In this document: in pieces, positions 1 to 5,564 of the stretch
Numbering within the stretch: the first letter of the stretch is position 1
Layout: each line of letters opens with the position of its first letter
NCBI GenBank assembly: GCA_031280705.1
Contig: JAITGJ010000103.1
Location: 1 to 5,593 of the forward strand
Source of the DNA: Spirochaetaceae bacterium
GTDB taxonomy: Bacteria > Spirochaetota > Spirochaetia > Treponematales > Breznakiellaceae
Length of the DNA: 5,593 nucleotides
Reading direction: 5' to 3'
The notes under the pieces: model-generated
What the model was told of the DNA's origin: nothing
The model's input: only the letters and a program-made list of their open reading frames with translations
The model's database searches: none
Program-made: the position numbers and the translations under genes

Positions 1-428
1 ATACAATCGCTTCGGTATGTGGCCCACCGGTTCAACGCTCAGAATATCAAAATTACGCGGATGATTTCCTATGGATAACTCCAGTATGGACACCATGACG
101 CGGCGGGCACTTTTGTGCCGGAAGGTGATTTTTGCTGGCGGACCAGAACGACGTTGTAAACCACCCCAACCCAAACAATCCCAACCGGACGTATTCGCCG
201 TTTCCCGCGCGGCCCCTCGACATTACGGTGCAGTATCCCCATCCTCCCGCGGGAGTTACCGGACCGCCATGGACGCAGGCAACACAGGTGATACCAACGG
301 AGAACCCCCGGCGGGTAAGCGGCCCTTCAATATGGCCAAAGCCCAACGGGTTTTGGCCCACGCAGGGACCGGAGCGGCCGCTGTGCCGAAGCGCCGCCTC
401 AAGACAAAGCCCGGCTTTTGCGGCTTGA
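1..428 (+). pseudogene. Possible decayed coding remnant, product unknown
   Basis: No intact gene is visible here, but two plus-strand frames look like pieces of one broken protein. The frame starting at base 1 reads to a stop at 76-78, then continues with a segment reading HHDAAGTFVPEGDF (about 91-132). The frame starting at base 3 is open from 129 to a stop at 426-428, and its first part reads LLADQNDVVNHPNPNN. One extra T in the five-T run at 129-133 would join these two segments smoothly, which is what a homopolymer deletion in a dead gene would look like. A short piece of frame 3 (about 75-95, ITPVWTP) also fits between the frame-1 pieces, so more than one indel is needed. I recognise no family. 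A frame-2 tail ending at 62-64 is an alternative reading for the left edge. The stretch could equally be plain non-coding DNA. Confidence 0.25.
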
Positions 429-446
429 GCACGGTTCTATTTTTTG
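398..446 (+). terminator. Possible intrinsic terminator or hairpin
   Basis: CTCAAG (398-403) pairs with CTTGAG (424-429), and inside it AAAGC (406-410) pairs with GCTTT (414-418). A T-rich stretch follows at about 440-453. About ten bases separate the stem from the T run, so it is not a textbook terminator. If real, it would end transcription of whatever lies to the left, just before the nuclease gene. Confidence 0.25.
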
Positions 447-469
447 CCTTTTTGGATTATTCTTTGAAA

Positions 470-1894
470 ATGGCTATCAACTTTTATTCCCTCGGCGCGG
501 CCGGGGAGGTTACAGGCTCGAAACACATTATCGAGGTGGACGGGCGGAGCTTTCTTGTTGATTGCGGGGCTTTTCAGGGTTCCCGCGCCGAGGCGGACCG
601 GAAAAACCGCGACTTTGGCATCAGCGCGGACCGGATCGAGGGGACGATCCTTACCCACGGGCATTACGATCACTGCGGGCTGCTGCCCCTCCTCGCTAAA
701 CGCGGCTACGGGGGCAATATCTACGCCACCCCGGCAAGCCGGGACCTCGCCAGCCTTATCATGATGGATTCCGCGAAAATCCAGGCGCGGGACGCGGAGT
801 ACCTCCGCAAACAGGCAAAAAAGCAGGGTGAAAAATTCGACTGGCAGCCGCTGTACGACGAAGAAGACGTGGTCCGCGCCGCGAACCAGATGGTCGGCCT
901 TTCCTACCGCCGCCCCCTCCCCATCGGCGACGGCGTCAAACTTGAATTCTACGATGCCGGGCACATCCTCGGTTCGGCCATGGCGATGATCACGATCACG
1001 CGGGGCGGAAACGAGACGCGCATTCTCTGTTCAGGCGATCTGGGGCGCGAAGGGAAGCCCATTATCCGCGATCCGGAAAAAAATCTTCCCGCGCCGGACT
1101 ATATCGTTCTGGAAAGCACCTACGGCGACCGCCTCCACGGCTCAAGCGATGACGCCATGCGGAAACTCGCCACTATTGCGCGGCGCGCCGTGGAAAAAAA
1201 GGGACGCATCATCATTCCGGCCTTCGCCATCGAGCGCACACAGGAACTGGTGTACTATCTGCACCTGCTTGAAGATGACGGCGTGATTCCGGAAATCCCG
1301 GTATTTGTCGATTCCCCCATGGCCTCAAACGCGACGACAATTTTTCAGGTACACCCCGAATGTTATGATGAGGAAATTCACGAAGCGTTTATGAAGCACC
1401 ACAAAAACCCGTTCGGGTTTAACAGTCTGCACTTCACCACATCGGTGCAGGAATCAAAGGCGCTGAACGAACATCCCGGTCCGCTTATCATCATTTCCGC
1501 GGACGGCATGTGCGAGGCGGGACGTATTCAACACCATTTGATTCACAGCATCGAAGACCCGAACACCACCATCCTCTGCGTGGGGTACATGGCGGAAAAT
1601 ACGCTGGGACGGCGCATCCGCAACCGGGAGACGGAAGTAAAAATACACGGACAGTGGTTCCGCCGCCGCGCCGAAGTAGAAGAAATCAACGCGTTCAGCG
1701 CGCACGCGGACTATGCGGAGGCGGGCGCGTGGCTCGGCGCGCTTGACCGTTCGCGGCTTAAAAAAATATTCCTTGTCCACGGCGAGCCCAAAGCAACGGC
1801 GGCGTTCAGGCAATACCTCCAGGGCAAGGGATACGGCGGCACGGAAATCGTAAAATACGGCGGCGTGTACCCGCTCCAGGGTGGCGCTGAATAA
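470..1894 (+). CDS. Beta-CASP metallo-beta-lactamase nuclease (RNA-processing exonuclease/endonuclease family)
   Basis: A 474-residue cytoplasmic zinc hydrolase of the CPSF73/YSH1-like family (COG1236 type), which acts on RNA. Residues 1-200 form the metallo-beta-lactamase core, starting with the typical LGAAGEVTGS. The metal motif HGHYDH is at 63-68, a further His ligand at H165 (AGHILGS), and an Asp ligand at D190 (CSGDLG). Motif A is E215 (ESTYG). The beta-CASP domain spans roughly 245-370. The conserved ISADGMCEAGR (352-362), motif C FSAHAD (H422) and the C-terminal RNA-metabolising segment FLVHGEPKA (444-452) follow. All catalytic residues I can check are present and the length is normal. 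The frame is open upstream to 71, but that extension is low-complexity and unlike the family, so ATG 470 is chosen. TTG 464, two codons earlier, is also possible because the only purine-rich site (GGA, 454-456) is better spaced from it. The exact RNA substrate cannot be told. Confidence 0.93.
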   Translation: MAINFYSLGAAGEVTGSKHIIEVDGRSFLVDCGAFQGSRAEADRKNRDFGISADRIEGTILTHGHYDHCGLLPLLAKRGYGGNIYATPASRDLASLIMMDSAKIQARDAEYLRKQAKKQGEKFDWQPLYDEEDVVRAANQMVGLSYRRPLPIGDGVKLEFYDAGHILGSAMAMITITRGGNETRILCSGDLGREGKPIIRDPEKNLPAPDYIVLESTYGDRLHGSSDDAMRKLATIARRAVEKKGRIIIPAFAIERTQELVYYLHLLEDDGVIPEIPVFVDSPMASNATTIFQVHPECYDEEIHEAFMKHHKNPFGFNSLHFTTSVQESKALNEHPGPLIIISADGMCEAGRIQHHLIHSIEDPNTTILCVGYMAENTLGRRIRNRETEVKIHGQWFRRRAEVEEINAFSAHADYAEAGAWLGALDRSRLKKIFLVHGEPKATAAFRQYLQGKGYGGTEIVKYGGVYPLQGGAE

Positions 1895-1993
1895 TGGAGC
1901 ATTAAAAATTGACCGTTATGTGCGCTATTTGTGTCCATTCGCGGCCGGTTACATTTCGATTTAATCGGCGGTTCCCCAGGGGCGGGGAAAATT
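1895..1993. other. Convergent intergenic spacer with weak hairpins
   Basis: The nuclease gene and alaX-like gene end facing each other across 99 bases. Two small hairpins are visible: CGATT/AATCG (1957-1967, one-base loop) and TTCCCC/GGGGAA (1972-1989). Neither is followed by a clear T run in either direction, so a bidirectional terminator is only a suggestion. Confidence 0.3.
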
Positions 1994-2674
1994 TCAGGCG
2001 AGAAAGATGTGTACGCCCTCGACATCCGGCGCGGGAGCGGCGTACGCAAGGCGGAACGCGCCGATTTCTCCGGTACGGCGCAGGTGCGTTCCATTGCAGG
2101 GGACTTTTGCGAGACCCGCGATTTCCCAATAGCGCTTTTCCGTTTCCCGGTCCAGCCAGCCGCTGATAATGGGGTGATCCGCGCCGATAAGCGACCGGAG
2201 TTCGCGTTCCAGTACGGGAAACGTTTCCGCAAGGTTCGTGAACGCGGGCCGCCCGCCGTCATCCCAGTGGTATTCAAGCGCGGCTTTTGTACTCAAAATA
2301 TCCGCGCGGACAAGCAGTTCAGGCGCGATGGCAAAGTGTTTGTGCAGTATCACGATGGCAAGTTCCGCGGCGAAGTGAAGCCGCATGTAAATATACCGCA
2401 GACGCCAGTCAATGTTCATGGTAACGGTGTCGCCGGTTTTCAGCCGGTGCCCAACATCAAGCGTGTAGTAAATTTCTCCACCGTCGTACTTTGCGCCGAG
2501 AATGGGCCACCCGCCGATGGTTCCCGTGTCGGCAAGCTGACCGCCCGGCCACGCAAAACCAACCGTCCGGTCCAGCGTAACCGAGGGTCCTTCCGCCGAA
2601 GTGATTTTGACATCGGCGCTTACGGCATAGGGGTCTTCCCAGAATAGTTTGACGGACTTTGCCTGATTTTCCAT
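1994..2674 (-). CDS. AlaX-type free-standing alanyl-tRNA editing protein
   Basis: A 226-residue cytoplasmic protein related to the editing domain of alanyl-tRNA synthetase. The family hydrolyses Ser- or Gly-tRNA(Ala) in trans and so prevents mistranslation at Ala codons. Evidence: a Gly-rich N-terminal segment PGGQLADTGTIGG (43-55) matching the PGGGGQ..D.G motif of AlaX-M, a helix with MRLHFAAEL (97-105), and the diagnostic second zinc motif CNGTHLRRTGEIG (193-205) with C193 and H197. Length fits the medium AlaX-M class. Oddity: the family's first zinc motif is HxxxH, but here it reads H100-F-A-A-E104, so the second His is Glu. Glu can bind zinc, so activity is possible but unproven. The start is supported by AGGAG (plus-strand 2684-2688) nine bases upstream. 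It lies 77 bases downstream of the M24 peptidase gene, probably in the same operon. Confidence 0.85.
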   Translation of the reverse strand: MENQAKSVKLFWEDPYAVSADVKITSAEGPSVTLDRTVGFAWPGGQLADTGTIGGWPILGAKYDGGEIYYTLDVGHRLKTGDTVTMNIDWRLRYIYMRLHFAAELAIVILHKHFAIAPELLVRADILSTKAALEYHWDDGGRPAFTNLAETFPVLERELRSLIGADHPIISGWLDRETEKRYWEIAGLAKVPCNGTHLRRTGEIGAFRLAYAAPAPDVEGVHIFLA

Positions 2675-2697
2675 ACCTGTGTTCTCCTCTCCCTGAT

Positions 2698-2736
2698 ACG
2701 CGCGGAGCGCGTCCGCTTTGGCCGCCGGGCGGCGGC
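2698..2736 (-). repeat. Two GC-rich hairpins in the operon gap
   Basis: Between the peptidase stop and the alaX-like start, ACGCGC/GCGCGT (2698-2712, three-base loop) and GCCGCC/GGCGGC (2721-2736, four-base loop) form perfect short stems. Without a T run they are unlikely to terminate transcription. They may stabilise or modulate the message between the two genes. Confidence 0.4.
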
Positions 2737-2751
2737 GCGGAAGCCCGCGGC

Positions 2752-3864
2752 CTATAGTTCCCTAAGCTCCCGGGGAAAAGCCGTAAGCCGTTCCGCCGTT
2801 TCCCCGCCCATAAACAAAATATCCTCGATGCGGACGCCGAATTTGCCGGGAAGATAAATCCCCGGCTCATCGGAAAAGGCCATGCCGGGCGCGAGGGAAA
2901 GCGCGCTGCCGCCGACCATGTAGGGGGCTTCGTGAATGTCCAGGCCGATACCGTGCCCCAGCCGGTGGGTAAAATAATCACCGTACCCCGCGCGGGCAAT
3001 AACGTCCCGCGCGGCGGCGTCAACAGAGGCGGAGGACGCGCCGACACGCGCCGCGCGGAAAGCGGCCTCGTTTGCGGCAAGCACGGTTTCGTACACCGCG
3101 CGGAATTCGCCGGATGCCGCTCCGGTTACGGGCGTGCGGGTAATGTCGGCCTGATAGCCCGCGTACACGCCGCCAAAGTCGATAACCACCGGTTCGCCCT
3201 TACCGATCACTTTATCGCCGCTTTCGTGATGGGGAATCGCGCTGTTCTCCCCGGACGCGACAACAGGCCCCCAATCCGCCCGTTCAAGGCCCGCCCCGGC
3301 GCAGAAGCCGGTTAGTTTCTCCGCCGTTTCCCGCTCGGTCCGGCCCGTAAGCCCCCAGGCGAACAGTTCCATAAGCGCCCGCCCCGCGCGGCTCTGCGCT
3401 TCTTCAAGCAGGGCGCGTTCGGCGGCGTCTTTCTGAAGCCGCATGGGGGCAATAATCTTTTCCGCGTCAAGCCAGCGGGCGCGGGGCATGGCAGATTCCA
3501 GCGAGAGGAGAACGCCGCTCCAGAGGCGCGTATCCACGGCGATAAGGCCGTCCGGCTCCGGGAACAGGGCGGTTAACGCCCGGTAGGGATCCTCGCCGTC
3601 GCGATAGGGAACACATTCGGCGCTCTCCAGGAGTTCCCGGTTTATCGCGGCCTTTTCAAACGCCGGGTACAGAAAAAACGCCGGGGAAACGTCCCGGCGC
3701 TCCGGCAAGAGCACAAACGCCGTAAGCCGGTCGCCGATATGCCCCCGAAACCCCGTCATATAGTACAGGTCTGTTGTGGGCACGAGGAACAGGGCGGAAA
3801 CTCCCGCCGCGTCCATCAATTCCCGCGCCCGCCGCCAGCGTTTCTGGTAAACATCCGTACTCAT
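2752..3864 (-). CDS. M24-family metallopeptidase (Xaa-Pro aminopeptidase/dipeptidase)
   Basis: A 370-residue cytoplasmic peptidase of the PepP/PepQ type, which cleaves the bond before proline at the end of peptide breakdown. The N-terminal creatinase-like domain covers about residues 5-135 (MDAAGVSALFLVPTTDLYY is typical). The pita-bread catalytic domain covers about 145-365. All five metal ligands are visible: D229 (VIDFGG), D240 (QADITR), H304 (RLGHGIGLDIHE), E333 (SDEPGIY) and E347 (VRIEDI). H213 in PHHE is the usual substrate-binding His. ATG 3864 is chosen because GGAGGA lies four bases upstream and the family-like sequence starts there. The frame stays open to 4029, but that extension runs through an inverted-repeat element and is not protein-like. 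It is first gene of a probable two-gene operon with the alaX-like gene. Whether it is an aminopeptidase or a dipeptidase cannot be decided from sequence alone. Confidence 0.92.
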   Translation of the reverse strand: MSTDVYQKRWRRARELMDAAGVSALFLVPTTDLYYMTGFRGHIGDRLTAFVLLPERRDVSPAFFLYPAFEKAAINRELLESAECVPYRDGEDPYRALTALFPEPDGLIAVDTRLWSGVLLSLESAMPRARWLDAEKIIAPMRLQKDAAERALLEEAQSRAGRALMELFAWGLTGRTERETAEKLTGFCAGAGLERADWGPVVASGENSAIPHHESGDKVIGKGEPVVIDFGGVYAGYQADITRTPVTGAASGEFRAVYETVLAANEAAFRAARVGASSASVDAAARDVIARAGYGDYFTHRLGHGIGLDIHEAPYMVGGSALSLAPGMAFSDEPGIYLPGKFGVRIEDILFMGGETAERLTAFPRELREL

Positions 3865-3868
3865 GGCT

Positions 3869-3874
3869 TCCTCC
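3869..3874 (-). promoter_or_regulatory. Ribosome binding site of the M24 peptidase
   Basis: On the minus strand this reads GGAGGA, followed by AGCC and the ATG at 3864. It decides the start against the 55-codon longer open frame beginning at 4029. Confidence 0.75.
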
Positions 3875-3904
3875 GCCGTTATGGTAGCGGCAAACCCGCG
3901 GGGG

Positions 3905-4021
3905 GTCAACTGCTGCTCAAGCCTCAAAACTGCCCAAACCCCTGCGGGGTTTTTGCGTGAAGCGCAAAAACCCAAGCCCAACGTACAAAACCCGCAGGTT
4001 TTTGTACGTTGGGCAGTTGAC
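3905..4021. repeat. Nested inverted-repeat element (BIME/REP-like)
   Basis: The outer arms GTCAACTGC (3905-3913) and GCAGTTGAC (4013-4021) match perfectly, as do ACTGCCCAA (3929-3937) and TTGGGCAGT (4009-4017). Inside are three strong stems. AAACCCC/GGGGTTT (3936-3952) has a three-base loop. GGGTTTTTGCG (3947-3957) pairs with CGCAAAAACCC (3963-3973). A long stem at 3976-4014 has arms starting GCCCAACGTACAAAACC and a single bulged T. The two halves are diverged inverted copies of one unit, each carrying AACTGCCCAA and a CCTGCGGG core. This is the layout of paired REP units. It lies between the divergently transcribed peptidase and HU-like genes. An mRNA leader structure is the main alternative. 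Confidence 0.7.
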
Positions 4022-4029
4022 AACTTCAA
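4001..4029 (-). promoter_or_regulatory. Candidate sigma-70-type promoter for the peptidase-alaX operon
   Basis: On the minus strand TTGAAG (4024-4029) and TACAAA (4001-4006) are separated by exactly 17 bases. Each hexamer matches 4 of 6 consensus positions. The -10 box sits inside the right arm of the nested repeat, so the leader of about 130 bases would contain the remaining hairpins. The match is modest and this is a guess. Confidence 0.25.
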
Positions 4030-4331
4030 ACGAAGCGTGATACCATCCCCGTATGGATGACACCGGGGCCGGGCGTGCCCCGGCAGATATTGGGTAGAAA
4101 GGGGGTAAAGATATGATACAGGTACCTATGCCGGATTGCGTAATTTTCGCGTACCAGGTCCCCTCCCCCCCCAACCTGTCAATTCGTATCGTACTGTAAA
4201 CAAACCCTTATCCCATATAGATTTACCGTCTCCCACACACATGAAAATGCCCGCCGCCGCGCGGCGGATAGTTCATAAATCATCATCCCCAACAACCACC
4301 TGGGGAAAATATATTTCCAAAGGAGTCCCGC
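4022..4331. other. Gene-free upstream region of the HU-like gene
   Basis: This stretch has no convincing gene. It holds CATCC/GGATG (4044-4059), the 8-base stem at 4062-4084, the perfect palindrome CCGCCGC/GCGGCGG (4254-4267) and CCCCA/TGGGG (4287-4305). A 28-codon frame at 4113-4199 starts after AAAGGGGG but encodes an unremarkable peptide. TATAGA at 4216-4221 could be a -10 box, though no good -35 partner is visible. A poly-C tract lies at 4165-4172. Confidence 0.4.
4062..4084. repeat. Hairpin ACCGGGGC/GCCCCGGC, left copy
   Basis: CCGGGGC (4063-4069) pairs perfectly with GCCCCGG (4077-4083) around a seven-base loop. The same 8-base arms (ACCGGGGC and GCCCCGGC) recur just after the HU-like gene at 5079-5109. 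No T run follows. Confidence 0.55.
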
Positions 4332-5078
4332 ATGGCAGTAATCAATGAAGTAACCGAAATCCTCCACAAAATAGAAGCAAAGTTGTATCCCAATTACCTC
4401 GGCAAGGGAGCGGGCGCGTATGTGGCGCGGGCGAAGGCGGAAGCGCCCCTTTCTATAGAAGATGTGTGCGCCGCCGCGAAGAACCGGGGCGGCTTTACCG
4501 GGCAGTACGAAGACCTGGCCGAGCACGCGCGCATCTTTATCAACGAGATAATCTACCAGCTCCTTGACGGCTTTTCTGTCCAGTTCGGTTCGTTCTGCTC
4601 GCTCCACACCGGCATTGGAGGCACGTACCACGGCGCGAACGACCATATCGGCGCGGAGAACCTGCACGTTGCCTTCCGTGCGCTGCGGCACCTGAAAGAA
4701 CTGCTGCTCAAAGTGAAGATAGAAAACGAGGGCATTGCCGGGGACGGCGCGTATATAGACGAGATTATCGACGTGCACAGCGGGGCGGTCAACAGCGTTT
4801 TAACGCCGGGGAACATGGTCCATATAACCGGGCACAAGATAAAGGTGGAGGGTGAAGAAAGCGAAGTGGGCGTGTGGTTTGTGGCGCAGGCGGACGGCGC
4901 GCGCGTCAAAATCAGTGAGCGCCTGGGCAATAACCGCAGTAATGAATTACTGGGGCTGATACCGCCGCTTGCGGCGGGGACGTACAAGGTGGAAGTGGTA
5001 ACGCGGTTTTCGCATAGCAGCACGGTCCTTAAAGCCCCCCGCACCATCGCGTCCGGTCCGGTTTTGACGGTGGCATGA
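4332..5078 (+). CDS. HU-like DNA-binding domain protein with C-terminal DUF4469
   Basis: A 248-residue protein without signal peptide or membrane segment. Residues about 1-125 resemble the HU/IHF-related DNA-binding domain found in Bacteroidetes and spirochaetes. A helical start leads to CAAAKNRGGFTGQYEDL (46-62), then NEIIYQLLDGFSVQFGSF (71-88), which matches the HU-type helix and beta arm. Residues about 148-247 are a beta-rich DUF4469-type domain (TPGNMVHITGHKIKVEG, then GLIPPLAAGTYKVEVVTRFS, then a final SGPVLTV strand). The function is not established; binding or organising DNA, perhaps with surface or partner contacts through the Ig-like C-terminus, is an inference. The start is firm: AAAGGAG (4319-4325) lies six bases before ATG. 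It appears to be a single-gene unit, since hairpin-rich DNA without genes lies on both sides. Family assignment is from recall of domain patterns, not a search. Confidence 0.8.
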   Translation: MAVINEVTEILHKIEAKLYPNYLGKGAGAYVARAKAEAPLSIEDVCAAAKNRGGFTGQYEDLAEHARIFINEIIYQLLDGFSVQFGSFCSLHTGIGGTYHGANDHIGAENLHVAFRALRHLKELLLKVKIENEGIAGDGAYIDEIIDVHSGAVNSVLTPGNMVHITGHKIKVEGEESEVGVWFVAQADGARVKISERLGNNRSNELLGLIPPLAAGTYKVEVVTRFSHSSTVLKAPRTIASGPVLTVA

Positions 5079-5109
5079 ACCGGGGCGGGTTCCTTGTTCA
5101 AGCCCCGGC
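5079..5109 (+). terminator. Hairpin right after the HU-like gene; possible terminator
   Basis: ACCGGGGC (5079-5086) begins at the base after the stop codon. CCGGGGC pairs perfectly with GCCCCGG (5102-5108) around a 15-base loop. It lacks a T run, so intrinsic termination is doubtful; it may instead protect the 3' end. The loop contains GGGTTCCTTGTT (5087-5098), close to the reverse complement of the tandem units at 5226-5293. Confidence 0.4.
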
Positions 5110-5110
5110 G

Positions 5111-5227
5111 GGTGTGAACTTAGCGCCCGATCAGGTTTCAAGACAGAACCCTGAGGGGCGCGAACCTGAAACCCCAAGGGGTGTGAACTTAGCGCCCAAC
5201 CGGGTTTCAAGACGGAACCCTGAGGGG
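5111..5227. repeat. 48-base direct repeat, two copies 69 bases apart
   Basis: Copies at 5111-5158 and 5180-5227 match at 44 of 48 positions by hand alignment. Both begin GGTGTGAACTTAGCGCCC and end AACCCTGAGGGG. Each carries a short stem: GGGTTTC/GGAACCC in copy 2, with one wobble pair, and the same stem with a mismatch in copy 1. The 21 bases between copies include ACCCC/GGGGT (5171-5182). The end of copy 2 also forms a perfect GGAACCC/GGGTTCC hairpin (5214-5231) with the next element. No open frame makes sense of the repeat. Confidence 0.75.
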
Positions 5228-5293
5228 TTCCAACAAGGGAACCAGTAGGTTCCCAACAAGGGAGCTAACTGGTTCCCAACAAGGGAACTAACT
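5226..5293. repeat. Three tandem 22-23-base palindromic units
   Basis: Units at 5226-5247, 5248-5270 and 5271-5293 each start GGTTCC(C)AACAAGGGA and are themselves imperfect palindromes (GGTTCC pairing with GGGAAC(C) around AACAA). Units 2 and 3 differ at one base. A diverged fourth copy, GGTTTCCGGCAAGGGAACC, lies at 5409-5427 and an inverted remnant at 5087-5098. There are no spacers between units, so this is not a CRISPR array. Confidence 0.75.
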
Positions 5294-5312
5294 CATTCCA
5301 AATACAGAAACC

Positions 5313-5362
5313 GTCCGGTTCCGGACAAAGACGCCTGATGGGGCGCGGGAAGCGCGCCGTCT
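5313..5362. repeat. Two adjacent hairpins
   Basis: GTCCGG/CCGGAC (5313-5326) forms a stem with a TT loop. GGCGCG (5342-5347) pairs with CGCGCC (5353-5358). As an alternative, AGACG (5329-5333) can pair with CGTCT (5358-5362), which shares base 5358 with that stem. No T run follows. Confidence 0.5.
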
Positions 5363-5404
5363 AGTGTGGAATAGGCACCCCGGATGGTATGAAACAGGAA
5401 AACC

Positions 5405-5431
5405 CGGTGGTTTCCGGCAAGGGAACCGCCG
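5405..5431. repeat. Eleven-base-pair hairpin
   Basis: CGGTGGTTTCC (5405-5415) pairs with GGGAACCGCCG (5421-5431) over 11 positions with two G-T wobbles and a five-base loop. It contains the diverged fourth copy of the GGTTCC unit. Confidence 0.5.
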
Positions 5432-5437
5432 AGTAAA

Positions 5438-5546
5438 AAGCCGCCGGTCCGCGCGTATAAAGTTTAGCGGCTTCGCGCGCGGACGGCGGGTACCCGTGCC
5501 CGTATGGGCAGGGAATACGCGGGCAAGTCTATCCGATTCTGCCCGC
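5438..5546 (+). promoter_or_regulatory. Structured leader with competing hairpins before the last gene
   Basis: Three stems stand in a row. The first, at 5441-5489, pairs CCGCCGGTCCGCGCG with CGCGCGGACGGCGG and has one bulged G and a 20-base loop. The second is TGCCC/GGGCA (5497-5510). The third is GCGGGCA/TGCCCGC (5519-5546), ending five bases before the ribosome binding site. An alternative stem, AAGCCGC (5438-5444) with GCGGCTT (5467-5473), would block the left arm of the first. TATAAA at 5456-5461 could be a -10 box, but no -35 is clear. Regulation by structure switching is an inference. Confidence 0.35.
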
Positions 5547-5564
5547 AAAGAAAAGGAGTTTCTT

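Noticed and set aside
71..469. A 133-codon upstream extension of the nuclease gene, from ATG 71
   Set aside because: The extension is Arg/Pro-rich and unlike the family, and the domain begins at ATG 470 with LGAAGEVTGS a few residues later. Another frame is open over the same stretch.
1711..2277. A 188-codon minus-strand open frame overlapping both convergent genes
   Set aside because: It overlaps the ends of two clearly recognised genes in other frames and is Arg/Pro/Ser-rich, typical of a shadow frame in GC-rich DNA.
1931..2647. A 238-codon plus-strand open frame opposite the alaX-like gene
   Set aside because: The minus-strand AlaX reading carries the CNGTH and Gly-rich motifs; the plus-strand product shows no family features.
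3865..4029. A 55-codon longer M24 peptidase starting at 4029
   Set aside because: The extension runs through the nested inverted repeat and has no good ribosome binding site, while GGAGGA correctly precedes ATG 3864.
4054..4098. A 14-codon frame (MDDTGAGRAPADIG)
   Set aside because: It is very short, runs through the hairpin at 4062-4084 and has no ribosome binding site.
4179..4778. A 199-codon minus-strand open frame opposite the HU-like gene
   Set aside because: It is antisense to a gene with a strong ribosome binding site and recognisable domains, so it is a shadow frame.
4947..5210. An 87-codon minus-strand open frame over the direct repeats
   Set aside because: Its repetitive protein only reflects the DNA repeats (69 is divisible by three), and it overlaps the 3' end of the HU-like gene.
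5111..5293. CRISPR array
   Set aside because: The 48-base copies are only two and have no matching spacer pattern, and the 22-23-base units touch each other without spacers. No cas gene is present.
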